A stretch of 10,492 bases of DNA from an uncultured Chloroflexota bacterium (lineage in GTDB: Bacteria; Chloroflexota; Dehalococcoidia; UBA3495): positions 1 through 10,492 of the forward strand of contig CAJXEF010000070.1 in assembly GCA_913052545.1 (NCBI GenBank), given 5' to 3'. Position 1 is the first letter of the stretch; every line of letters starts with the position of its first letter. The notes below the pieces were generated by a model. The model was not told where the DNA came from and searched no databases. It was given only the letters and a program-made list of their open reading frames with translations. Below are positions 1-6,379 of the stretch, in pieces. Both the position numbers and the translations under genes were made by a program.

Positions 1-191
1 TTATCTTGTAGTAATTCGTCTATGGACGCATAGGCTGCCAGGGCACCGTGTTTTTCTGCAAATGAGTGTGCTTGTTCTTTATCTCTGCTATAAACTGCCA
101 CGAGATTAGCGCCGGATGTTGCGTTAATCGCTGGAGCAATTTTATTTTCAGGGTGTAACCCAGTACTGATTATCCCCCAACCGAAAGGCAT
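1..191 (-). CDS. Gfo/Idh/MocA-family oxidoreductase, N-terminal fragment (partial)
   Basis: The 63 visible codons read leftward from an ATG at 191-189 and run off the window edge, so only the N-terminus is present. The protein starts MPFGWGIISTGLHPENKIAPAI, then has a beta strand (ANLVAVYSRD), a helix (EQAHSFAEKHGA) and YASIDELL. This is the usual opening of Gfo/Idh/MocA dehydrogenases: a Rossmann strand, G-x-x-x-x-x-x-x-P in the dinucleotide loop region, then the V-A-V-x-S-R-D second strand and the A-x-x-F-A-x-x-x-G helix. Such proteins are cytosolic NAD(P)-dependent oxidoreductases acting on sugars, inositols or related compounds; the substrate cannot be told from this piece. The start is supported by GGAGG five bases upstream (minus sense, 201-197) and by a good promoter at 219-247. 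It is transcribed away from the cobalamin genes and has no visible link to them. Confidence 0.72.
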   Translation of the reverse strand, partial: MPFGWGIISTGLHPENKIAPAINATSGANLVAVYSRDKEQAHSFAEKHGALAAYASIDELLQD

Positions 192-218
192 AGGCCCCTC
201 CGAATTTTTATTAGACTC

Positions 219-247
219 AACATAGGATAAAGTAGTGGTCCTGTCAA
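219..247 (-). promoter_or_regulatory. sigma70-type promoter of the divergent oxidoreductase gene
   Basis: Read on the minus strand, a perfect TTGACA (-35, bases 247-242) is followed by a 17-base spacer and TATGTT (-10, bases 224-219). Transcription would start near base 212, leaving a short leader of about 20 bases that carries the GGAGGGG ribosome binding site before the ATG at 191. The arrangement is sequence-based; activity is inferred. Confidence 0.6.
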
Positions 248-291
248 ACAATAGATTGATAAATTAGGACGCATACTAAAGGTAGTCTCCC

Positions 292-320
292 TTGACAACG
301 AATTAGGCCGCAGATAGACT
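292..320 (+). promoter_or_regulatory. sigma70-type promoter driving riboswitch 1 and cbiE-cobN
   Basis: A perfect TTGACA at 292-297 is separated by exactly 17 bases from TAGACT (four of six consensus bases) at 315-320. The predicted transcript would start about base 327, some 25 bases before the first helix of the cobalamin aptamer. That is the spacing expected for a riboswitch leader. It lies back to back with the minus-strand promoter at 219-247, so the intergenic region serves two divergent units. Confidence 0.62.
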
Positions 321-350
321 TGCCAAACATTGGACATATTAAATAACAAT

Positions 351-513
351 GTTCGGGCCATAAAGGGTAAAGGCGGTGAATAGTCCGCCGCGGTTGCGCC
401 ACTGTAAATGGGATTTAGAGTCCCGAAGTCAGGAACCCCGCTCGAAACGTTTGAGCTCTAATCTGCGCTAAACAGATGCGGTTCGTCCCGTCTATTGGGA
501 GGTCTAAAACCTC
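351..513 (+). promoter_or_regulatory. cobalamin riboswitch 1 (aptamer plus P13 hairpin), upstream of cbiE-cobN
   Basis: This is a cobalamin (B12) riboswitch, an RNA that binds a cobalamin and turns off the genes behind it. A closing helix P1 can form between GTTCGGGC (351-358) and GCTCGAAAC (440-448, one bulged A). P3 is the GGCGG...CCGCC hairpin at about 372-389. The conserved GCCACTGT lies at 398-405. P5 is GGGA/TCCC with loop L5 containing TTTAGA (414-419). The B12 box AAGTCAGGAACCCCGC (426-441) fits the published rAGYCMGGA pattern. Further on, GAGGT/ACCTC (499-503/509-513) closes a loop CTAAA that is the exact complement of TTTAG in L5, as expected for the L5-L13 kissing interaction known in this class. 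An intrinsic terminator follows, so control is probably at transcription. Which cobalamin form it prefers cannot be judged here. Confidence 0.93.
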
Positions 514-537
514 GATATATTCTAAGCGGGAATTACG

Positions 538-565
538 ACCCCTGGTAGCAGCCCAGGGGTTTTTT
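538..565 (+). terminator. intrinsic terminator of riboswitch 1
   Basis: ACCCCTGG (538-545) pairs perfectly with CCAGGGGT (553-560) around a seven-base loop, followed by a run of six T (560-565). This is a textbook rho-independent terminator 69 bases before cbiE, and it serves as the OFF state of the riboswitch. The G-rich strand GGGAGGT at 497-503, which overlaps the 5' arm of the P13 hairpin, could pair with ACCCC (538-542) with one bulge. That makes it a candidate antiterminator; this part is inference. Confidence 0.88.
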
Positions 566-634
566 AATGAGATTACCCATTAAACTCACGGTTAGGTTTA
601 GTTAACTAATTTTTGTAGGGAGCATAGGCTTTTA

Positions 635-1333
635 ATGACCAATCTTAATGCAGGTATATCTATGACTGTTGTGGCTGTGGGACCCGGTGATCCCGATATG
701 TTAACTATGAAAGGTAGGGAGGCTCTTCAAAAGGCGGACCTAGTTGTAGGTTTTAAAACGGTTTTAGATGTGGTGACGGAATGGACTAAAAATGCTGAAG
801 TGAAGCCGATGGCTTATAGAGACCAAGAAGATGTATTGGAATATACTCAAGCCCAGGCTCGCCAAGGTAAGGACTGTGTAGTTTGCTGCTGGGGGGATCT
901 GAATGTTTCTGCTCGAGAATTGTTAAACAGGGTTCGACGTAGGGCTGAACACGTCCAACTGGTACCATGTGTGAGTTCAATACAATTCGCCTGCGCTAGG
1001 TCTGGGATAGCTTTAGAAGACTCCTTGTTTATTACTTTACATAAAAGAGATGATGCAGGGACGGATTTAGAAGAATTAATTCATTACCTAGACGAGGGAA
1101 GAAGACACATAATCCTCCTACCAAGGCCTTTTGATTTGATGCCTGCAGGTATAGCGAAGCAGGCTCTGGATAAGGGGGCGGCTGCGACTCAGCCAATAAC
1201 CGTGTTCCAACGACTTACTCTTGATGGAGAACAGCGTTGGGATGGAACTTTGGCGGAATGTGCTGATTTGACTCAAGAGTTCAGTGATTTATCGATCATG
1301 GTATTTTTTAGTGCTAACCAGATAGCCGATTAA
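635..1333 (+). CDS. cbiE: CbiE: cobalt-precorrin-7 / precorrin-6Y C5-methyltransferase subunit
   Basis: This is an S-adenosylmethionine-dependent tetrapyrrole methylase of 232 residues. It matches CbiE, which methylates C5 of the corrin ring; in P. denitrificans the same activity is the N-terminal half of CobL. The SAM-binding opening VVAVGPGDPDMLT lies at about residues 12-24, followed by the ALQKADLVVG helix-strand. The second motif is WGDLNVS (86-92), where CbiE proteins usually have S-G-D-P. SSIQFACARSGI and the following LHKR match the CbiE signature, as does the FSDLSIMVFF ending. No CbiT (C15 methylation and decarboxylation) is fused to it or present nearby, so that step must be encoded elsewhere. 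The start at 635 has GGGAG at 618-622 with a 12-base spacer. An internal ATG at 662 gives MTVVAVGPGDP, which begins directly at the conserved strand and is a credible alternative. It is the first gene behind riboswitch 1, and cobN follows after 20 bases. Confidence 0.85.
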   Translation: MTNLNAGISMTVVAVGPGDPDMLTMKGREALQKADLVVGFKTVLDVVTEWTKNAEVKPMAYRDQEDVLEYTQAQARQGKDCVVCCWGDLNVSARELLNRVRRRAEHVQLVPCVSSIQFACARSGIALEDSLFITLHKRDDAGTDLEELIHYLDEGRRHIILLPRPFDLMPAGIAKQALDKGAAATQPITVFQRLTLDGEQRWDGTLAECADLTQEFSDLSIMVFFSANQIAD

Positions 1334-1353
1334 ATAAAGATAGAGATGTAATT

Positions 1354-4300
1354 TTGACTACTTTACAGGAGACCGACCAGAAATCTATATTTCTGGTTAC
1401 AACTGCGGATACAGATATTCTGACTGCTGAGAAAGCAATCGCAGACATGGCGATTCCCGATTTTCCTAGGGTCGTTATTTACAATCCCGTGGCGTTAGAT
1501 TCGAGCGAAGGGCGGATAGAGTTATTGGAGAATGCTGCCGGAGCAGGGGTAGTGGTTTTGAGATTGCTTGGTGGCAAAAGAGCGATGCCGGATGTTTTCG
1601 ATCCGTTGGTTGAGTTGTGCCATTCAAATGGTATTCCTTTAATAGCTTGCCCGGGGCATCAGGAATGGGACGAGGATCTGGTGGCTGCTTGCTCTGCTCC
1701 AGTAGCTGAAATAGAAACAGTTTTTGCCTATCTGATGAGGGGCGGGGTCCAAAATACCCAGAATTTGTTGTTATTTCTATCGGACACCTATTTGGAAACC
1801 AATTACGGTCATGGGGCACCCGAGCCAGTTCCTTGGCAAGGGATCTACCATCCTGATATTGATTCCGGTATAGATGTAGACTCGTATATCAGGTTACGCT
1901 TCACACCAGATAGGCCAGCCATAGGACTTTTATTCTACAGGGCCCACTGGATGAGCGGTAACTTGAATTTTATCGATGAATTAATTTACAGGCTAGAAAA
2001 ACGCGAGATAAACGTTTTACCAGTCTTTTCGTTTAGTTTAAAGCATAACCCAGATGAAGATGCAGAATCAGCCAACACAATTACTGAATACATGATTGAT
2101 GAGTCAGGTAAATCTCGGGTCAACTGTATAATAAACACTATGGGGTTGGCGATGAGCGACCTCAGTGATGAAGGAGCCACTGTGGCATCAGGTTGGTCTG
2201 TAGATTTTCTAGATAAGTTAGATGTTCCAATTATTCAAGGTGTGGTGAGTACGGATACTCGGTTAGCATGGGAGGAGAGTTCTCTCGGGCTCGGGCCGAT
2301 TGACACTGCAATGAACATTGCTCTCCCTGAATTTGATGGCAGAATAATTTCGGTTCCTATTTCATTCAAAGAAGAAAGGCCTGGCTTATTGAAACAAAAT
2401 CCCGGGCTTGGAGGTGGAACGTTAGTTGCGAATAGGACACAGCGTTACGTGCCACACCCAGATCGGATGGATCATCTAGCTGATTTGGCAGTGAAATGGG
2501 TGAACCTGAGTGTAAAACCAAATTCGGAAAAGAAAATTGCCATTATTATGAGTAACTATCCCACAAAAGACGCGAGGATCGGGAATGCCGTGGGTCTGGA
2601 TACCCCAGTTTCAGTAGTCAATATTCTTAACGCTTTATCTAAAGCTGGATATCATGTTGAAGACATCCCATCAGACGGTGATGAATTGGTACATAGAATC
2701 ATCGAACGTTGCAGTAATGACCGTGATTCTTTAACCGAAGAACAACTTAGGTTGGCTGCGGGTCATGTTTCGGCAAACCAATATTTAGCATGGTATAGGG
2801 AATTTCCGGAATCAGTACGCGATAAGTTGCAAGAGGAATGGGGAGACCCTCCAGGGGACGTTTATAGGACTGGAGATAGTTTAGCAATCTCGGGATTGCA
2901 ATTGGGTAACATATTTGTTGGGTTGCAGCCACCAAGAGGCTTTGGAGAACACCCCATATCTATATATCATAGTCCTGATTTGTCGCCGACTCATCATTAT
3001 ATTGCTTACTATAGATGGTTGCGCCATGTTTTTAAGGCAGATGCGATGGTCCATGTGGGTAAGCACGGGACGTTAGAATGGCTACCTGGCAAGGGCATAG
3101 GATTATCTCAAGAATGTTACCCAGAGGTTGCTTTAGGCGATTTGCCTCTTTTCTACCCGTTCATAATTAATAACCCAGGGGAGGGAACTCAGGCTAAACG
3201 TAGGACTCATGCAACCATCATTGATCATCTAATCCCGCCAATGACAACTGCGGATAGTTATGGAGATATAGCCAGGCTTGAACAACTCATGGACGAACAT
3301 TATCAATGTCAAACATTAGACCCTTCTAAATTAGCTATATTAGAAGATCAAATTTGGGAGATGGTTAAAAAAGCTGAATTGCATAGGGACCTGGGTGTTG
3401 ATGCGCCTCCAGATGACTTCGGCGGGTTCATGCTTAATATAGATGGATATTTGTGTGAGATCAAAGATGTACAAATCAAGGATGGACTCCATTCTTTGGG
3501 CGAGGTTCCTGAGAATGAACAGCTAATAGGGTTGTTGTCTGCTCTTACACGGTTGGACATAGGTCCTGTTCCTAGTTTAAGACGGAGTATGGCTGAAGCT
3601 TTGGAGATAGATTATACGGCTCTACTGGATGACCCGGGGGTTCCTATAGATGAGGGTATCCCAGAGGTTTTAGCTCGTTTAGATACTGAAACTCCCGCAC
3701 GGACAGGCGGAGATGTGATAGAGCGTTTAGAAATGTTGTGCAGGGAGGCTTATGTCCAGCTTCTGGATGGTGACTTCAGCTCAGAACAAATAGCTGAACT
3801 AGTATCTAGCCTTTTGGACCGCCCTGATCCAGGTACAGAAAAGGTATTGCGTTATGTATTAGAAACTATTTATCCTGCTCTATTGAAAACTACCGATGAG
3901 ATAGATAATTTGGTACGAGGTCTAGATGGCCGGTTCGTACCTCCTGGGCCTAGCGGTGCCCCTACCAGAGGGATGGCAAACGTTCTACCTACTGGACGAA
4001 ATTTTTATTCGGTTGATCCGAAAACTTTGCCTTCCCCAGCTGCCTGGGAAGTTGGTAAAGTTCTTGGTGATAGCCTATTGGACAAATATTTGGAGGAAGA
4101 AGGATCCTATCCTGAGATGGTGGGTGTAGTGGTTTGGGGAACATCGGCTATGCGGACGCACGGTGATGATATAGCCCAGATCATGTATCTATTAGGGGTC
4201 AAGCCAGTTTGGCAGGATGAAAGCAGGAGAGTTACTGGTGTTGAAATAATACCTCTTGAGGAACTAAAACGCCCTCGCATAGACGTGACCGTAAGGATAA

Positions 4301-5247
4301 GCGGGTTTTTTAGAGATGCTTTCCCTAACCTCATTTATCTTTTGGATAAAGCGGTTGAAATGGTGGCGTCTTTAGATGAACAAGATGACCAAAACTTTGT
4401 TGCCAAACACCTTAGAGCAGATTTGGATCAGGCGTCTCAATCTACTAATAGCGAAGCGGGAAACAGTTCAAAAGATGAACAGGGTCAACCATCTAATATT
4501 CGGGCGGCATCGCTCTATCGAATTTTTGGAAGTAAACCTGGCACTTACGGTGCAGGAATTTTAGCTGCCTTGGATGAAAGGAATTGGGAAACAGTAGAAG
4601 ATTTAGCCGAGGTTTATACTGCATGGGGAGGGTATGCATATACTCAAGAGAACTTTGGGGTGAATGCTCGGCCACAGTTTAGGCAAAGATTCGGCCAGAT
4701 AGTAATAGCAGCCAAAAATCAGGATAATAGAGAACATGATTTGTTCGATAGCGATGATTACATGCAATATCACGGTGGGATGATTGCCACCGTGAGGGCT
4801 TTAACTGGCAAGAATCCCAGACAATTTTTTGGTGATAGTGCTGATCCAACTAGGGCACGAGTTCGCGACCTGCAAGATGAAGCCCGTCGAGTCTTTAGGA
4901 GTCGTGTAGTTAACCCTAAATGGATTGAATCTATGAAACGGCATGGGTATAAAGGTGCCTTCGAGTTGTCTGCAACGGTAGACTACATGTTTGGTTACGA
5001 CGCTACAGCTCAAGTGATTGAAGATTGGATGTACGAGGACGTTACTCAGGAGTATGTGCTTAATCAAGAAATGCAAGAATTTTTCAATAAGAGCAACCCT
5101 TGGGCACTCAGAGCCATAGTTGAAAGATTACTTGAAGCTATAGAAAGGGGTCTCTGGGAAGAACCCAATCCAGAATTACTGCAGGAATTGAAGGAACTTT
5201 ACTTGAATTTAGAAGCGGATTTGGAGGCTCGTCAGGAGCGGAATTAG
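1354..5247 (+). CDS. cobN: CobN: large subunit of ATP-dependent cobaltochelatase
   Basis: CobN binds hydrogenobyrinic acid a,c-diamide and, with an AAA+/VWA motor, inserts cobalt in the cytosol. This 1297-residue protein is close to the usual CobN length and belongs to the CobN/ChlH/BchH family. The N-terminal region (about 1-300) carries the CobN-type DTDILTAEKAI and VVLRLLGGKRAMPD segments. The most conserved block includes FGEHPISIYHSPDLSPTHHY (530-549) and HVGKHGTLEWLPGK (567-580), rich in histidine and glutamate. Downstream are KRRTHATIIDHLIPP and the C-terminal GTYGAGI (about 1063-1069) and ENFGVNARPQFRQRF. Residues about 1027-1048 are a low-complexity Ser/Asn/Gln/Asp/Glu linker. Translation appears to begin at TTG 1354, since the conserved N-terminus starts within a few residues of it. 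Only a weak purine stretch (AAAGATAGAG) precedes it, and it probably couples to cbiE. CobN rather than ChlH is favoured by the riboswitch, CbiE and CbtAB around it. Confidence 0.95.
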   Translation: MTTLQETDQKSIFLVTTADTDILTAEKAIADMAIPDFPRVVIYNPVALDSSEGRIELLENAAGAGVVVLRLLGGKRAMPDVFDPLVELCHSNGIPLIACPGHQEWDEDLVAACSAPVAEIETVFAYLMRGGVQNTQNLLLFLSDTYLETNYGHGAPEPVPWQGIYHPDIDSGIDVDSYIRLRFTPDRPAIGLLFYRAHWMSGNLNFIDELIYRLEKREINVLPVFSFSLKHNPDEDAESANTITEYMIDESGKSRVNCIINTMGLAMSDLSDEGATVASGWSVDFLDKLDVPIIQGVVSTDTRLAWEESSLGLGPIDTAMNIALPEFDGRIISVPISFKEERPGLLKQNPGLGGGTLVANRTQRYVPHPDRMDHLADLAVKWVNLSVKPNSEKKIAIIMSNYPTKDARIGNAVGLDTPVSVVNILNALSKAGYHVEDIPSDGDELVHRIIERCSNDRDSLTEEQLRLAAGHVSANQYLAWYREFPESVRDKLQEEWGDPPGDVYRTGDSLAISGLQLGNIFVGLQPPRGFGEHPISIYHSPDLSPTHHYIAYYRWLRHVFKADAMVHVGKHGTLEWLPGKGIGLSQECYPEVALGDLPLFYPFIINNPGEGTQAKRRTHATIIDHLIPPMTTADSYGDIARLEQLMDEHYQCQTLDPSKLAILEDQIWEMVKKAELHRDLGVDAPPDDFGGFMLNIDGYLCEIKDVQIKDGLHSLGEVPENEQLIGLLSALTRLDIGPVPSLRRSMAEALEIDYTALLDDPGVPIDEGIPEVLARLDTETPARTGGDVIERLEMLCREAYVQLLDGDFSSEQIAELVSSLLDRPDPGTEKVLRYVLETIYPALLKTTDEIDNLVRGLDGRFVPPGPSGAPTRGMANVLPTGRNFYSVDPKTLPSPAAWEVGKVLGDSLLDKYLEEEGSYPEMVGVVVWGTSAMRTHGDDIAQIMYLLGVKPVWQDESRRVTGVEIIPLEELKRPRIDVTVRISGFFRDAFPNLIYLLDKAVEMVASLDEQDDQNFVAKHLRADLDQASQSTNSEAGNSSKDEQGQPSNIRAASLYRIFGSKPGTYGAGILAALDERNWETVEDLAEVYTAWGGYAYTQENFGVNARPQFRQRFGQIVIAAKNQDNREHDLFDSDDYMQYHGGMIATVRALTGKNPRQFFGDSADPTRARVRDLQDEARRVFRSRVVNPKWIESMKRHGYKGAFELSATVDYMFGYDATAQVIEDWMYEDVTQEYVLNQEMQEFFNKSNPWALRAIVERLLEAIERGLWEEPNPELLQELKELYLNLEADLEARQERN

Positions 5248-5280
5248 ATCAAACAGAATCAATAAACTGCGAGGCTATGA

Positions 5281-5700
5281 ATGGACATAACACTCGAATT
5301 GATCCAAGAACTGACACAAAATGAAAAAATGATGTGGGTAGTAGGTGGTGGATCAGTGGTTAGTGAGAATAATGGGACAGGTATTAAGCCTCCAGAAGTC
5401 CGTAATGGTTACATCACGATCGAGGCTAACAACTGGCATTTCCATATCGCTGAACAAGAGGTTGATGGCATACAGTTTGTCGAAGCCGATTCTCACGATG
5501 GTCTTAAATCCTATTATGTGAGGTTTTCCAAAGGATGGGACGAAACCCTAGCTAGATGCTATTTTCCTAATCCGTATCTCGACGATGATGAAAAAAGAAC
5601 CGAGTTTCAAGACGACAAATATCAGGAATTTATAACTATGAAAGACAAATTTGTGGGCAAAGATGGGGTTGTGTTCGTAGAACGCTCCGCTCAAGGTTAA
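5281..5700 (+). CDS. conserved-looking protein of unknown function in the cobalt locus
   Basis: I do not recognise this 139-residue protein. The start ATG at 5281 has GAGG six bases upstream (5271-5274), and it follows cobN by 33 bases with no terminator between, so co-transcription is likely. There is no signal peptide or membrane segment, so it should be cytosolic. A short N-terminal helix (LELIQELTQNEKM) leads into WVVGGGSVV (19-27), then alternating beta-type strands: YITIEA, WHFHI (52-56), IQFVEADSH (64-72) and KSYYVRFSKG. After these come LARCYFPNPYLDDDE and a final FVGKDGVVFVERS. His53, His55, His72 and Cys93 are possible metal or tetrapyrrole ligands, but that is only suggestion. The overall feel is a small, mostly beta domain. 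Its place between cobN and the cobalt transporter suggests a role in cobalt or corrinoid handling, without proof. Confidence 0.8.
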   Translation: MDITLELIQELTQNEKMMWVVGGGSVVSENNGTGIKPPEVRNGYITIEANNWHFHIAEQEVDGIQFVEADSHDGLKSYYVRFSKGWDETLARCYFPNPYLDDDEKRTEFQDDKYQEFITMKDKFVGKDGVVFVERSAQG

Positions 5701-5740
5701 AATAAGCACCGTGGATATGTAAAATTCGAACCGCTATCTC

Positions 5741-5770
5741 TTTCCAGCAACCGTTATTAAGTGGTATACT
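5741..5770 (+). promoter_or_regulatory. extended -10 promoter upstream of cbtB
   Basis: TTTCCA (5741-5746, four of six to TTGACA) is followed by an 18-base spacer and TATACT (5765-5770). TGG immediately precedes the -10 and gives the extended -10 pattern TGnTATACT. Predicted start of transcription is about 5777, giving a leader of about 100 bases before cbtB. This would allow cbtB to be expressed independently of riboswitch 1. Confidence 0.5.
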
Positions 5771-5775
5771 TGCCG

Positions 5776-5875
5776 AGTCCTACGGGGGATGGGTGTGAGT
5801 AAACAGGGAAAAGAAGGACTTAACTGTCGAACTTTACTGCTAATCTCTTAAACTTCAATGAAAGAGGAGACTAAT
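5776..5875 (+). other. cbtB leader, purine-rich, with a possible short reading frame
   Basis: The leader can close with AGTCCT (5776-5781) paired to AGGACT (5815-5820). The enclosed stretch is purine-rich, with three runs of three to five G. An ATG at 5789 (or GTG at 5795, which has GGGGGA in front of it) opens a 20-codon frame ending with TAA at 5849-5851, just upstream of the cbtB ribosome binding site. There is no B12 box here, so it is not a third cobalamin riboswitch. I do not recognise the structure as a known RNA class; it may simply be an untranslated leader. Confidence 0.25.
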
Positions 5876-6079
5876 ATGTCAACAATATTGCAGGCCTTAA
5901 TTAGGGAAGGACGAGGTGCCAAAATGGCTCCTTGGCTGTTAGCAGGGTCAGTAGTACTGTATTTTACTGGGTACGTGGATTCTAGTGTTCATGGTGCAGC
6001 TTTGGGCTCGCCCGCAATATTGGGCGCCGTTCACGAAGTATTTCACCATGCTAGGCACGTTGTCTTCATGTGCCACTAG
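5876..6079 (+). CDS. cbtB: CbtB: small subunit of predicted cobalt transporter
   Basis: CbtB is a small one-helix membrane protein found with CbtA and with B12 genes, predicted to take part in cobalt uptake. The 67 residues begin MSTILQALIREG. One membrane segment follows (about 18-34, APWLLAGSVVLYFTGYV), then a C-terminal HEVFHHARHVVFMCH (53-67). That tail has the family's His-rich pattern, with His53, His57, His58, His61, Cys66 and His67 as likely cobalt ligands; His39 is also present. The start at 5876 is chosen because GAGGAG (5864-5869) lies six bases upstream. The in-frame ATG at 5858 would put that site inside the gene and has no site of its own. Unusually, cbtB is separated from cbtA by 325 bases containing a hairpin and a full riboswitch, instead of being directly adjacent to it. 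Confidence 0.92.
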   Translation: MSTILQALIREGRGAKMAPWLLAGSVVLYFTGYVDSSVHGAALGSPAILGAVHEVFHHARHVVFMCH

Positions 6080-6094
6080 GCTGTATCAGAGTTG

Positions 6095-6127
6095 AAGTAT
6101 TGGGAGATTAAACATCTCCCAATACTT
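6095..6127. repeat. perfect 14-bp inverted repeat after cbtB (hairpin or operator)
   Basis: AAGTATTGGGAGAT (6095-6108) and ATCTCCCAATACTT (6114-6127) are perfect reverse complements around the five-base loop TAAAC. It begins 16 bases after the cbtB stop. Only TTCC follows the stem, so it lacks the T-run of a normal intrinsic terminator. It could still end or stabilise the cbtB transcript. It also touches the -35 box of the following promoter (6126-6131), so an operator role is possible. Confidence 0.7.
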
Positions 6128-6153
6128 TCCAGATTACGGTTAGAAAACATAAT
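6126..6153 (+). promoter_or_regulatory. probable promoter driving riboswitch 2 and cbtA-chlID
   Basis: TTTCCA (6126-6131) has the same -35 hexamer as the cbtB promoter. A 16-base spacer leads to CATAAT (6148-6153, five of six to TATAAT). Transcription would start about 6159-6161, at the very edge of the first aptamer helix. The start and the structure therefore nearly coincide, and one or two P1 pairs may be lost. If this promoter is weak, the riboswitch would instead be fed by read-through from cbtB. Confidence 0.45.
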
Positions 6154-6156
6154 ATC

Positions 6157-6316
6157 TATCTCGGTGAAGTAGCGAAGTTATATGGGGAAAGGCGGTGAAT
6201 ATTCCGCCGCGGTTGCGCCACTGTGATCGGGCGATAGCCCGGAAGTCAGGAACCCATGCGAGATACGGGGCTAAGCGCTGCGCAAACAGACGCGGTTCCT
6301 CCTGGAATATCGGGGG
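6157..6316 (+). promoter_or_regulatory. cobalamin riboswitch 2 (aptamer plus P13 hairpin), upstream of cbtA-chlID
   Basis: This is a second cobalamin riboswitch, paralogous to the one at 351. P1 pairs TATCTCG (6157-6163) with CGAGATA (6259-6265) and extends inward past a bulge. The core from AAAGGCGGTGAATA (6188-6201) through GCCACTGT is identical to switch 1 over 37 bases except for one position (T here, G there). P5 is CGGG/CCCG with L5 CGATAG (6232-6237). The B12 box is AAGTCAGGAACCC (6243-6255). A hairpin CCTCC/GGGGG (6298-6302/6312-6316) has loop TGGAATATC, whose TATC complements GATA of L5. That keeps the L5-L13 kissing contact with a different sequence from switch 1. An intrinsic terminator follows, so B12 should lower transcription of cbtA and the chelatase motor gene. 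Confidence 0.93.
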
Positions 6317-6346
6317 CCTGAGGGTCGCGCCAACATCCGGGACTGT

Positions 6347-6379
6347 AACCCCTGGCATCGAGAAATCCAGGGGTTTTTT
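6347..6379 (+). terminator. intrinsic terminator of riboswitch 2
   Basis: AACCCCTGG (6347-6355) pairs with CCAGGGGTT (6367-6375) around an 11-base loop, and six T follow (6374-6379). The stem is the same sequence as in riboswitch 1 (ACCCCTGG/CCAGGGGT) although the loop differs. It ends 25 bases before the cbtA start codon. The GGGGG arm of P13 (6312-6316) could pair with CCCC of the terminator's 5' arm as an antiterminator, by inference. Confidence 0.88.

Noticed and set aside
461..484. First CTAAA-containing hairpin (ATCTG/CAGAT) as the L13 partner in riboswitch 1
   Set aside because: Its loop also contains CTAAA (468-472), but the GAGGT/ACCTC hairpin at 499-513 presents CTAAA as its exact loop and lies nearer the terminator. 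The upstream hairpin is shared by both switches (CGC-AAA loop) while their L5 loops differ, so it fits L13 less well.
5858..5875. Upstream ATG giving a six-residue longer CbtB
   Set aside because: It has no ribosome binding site and would place the strong GAGGAG inside the coding region.
5701..5875. A third cobalamin riboswitch before cbtB
   Set aside because: There is no B12 box, no GCCACTG element and no terminator in this stretch.
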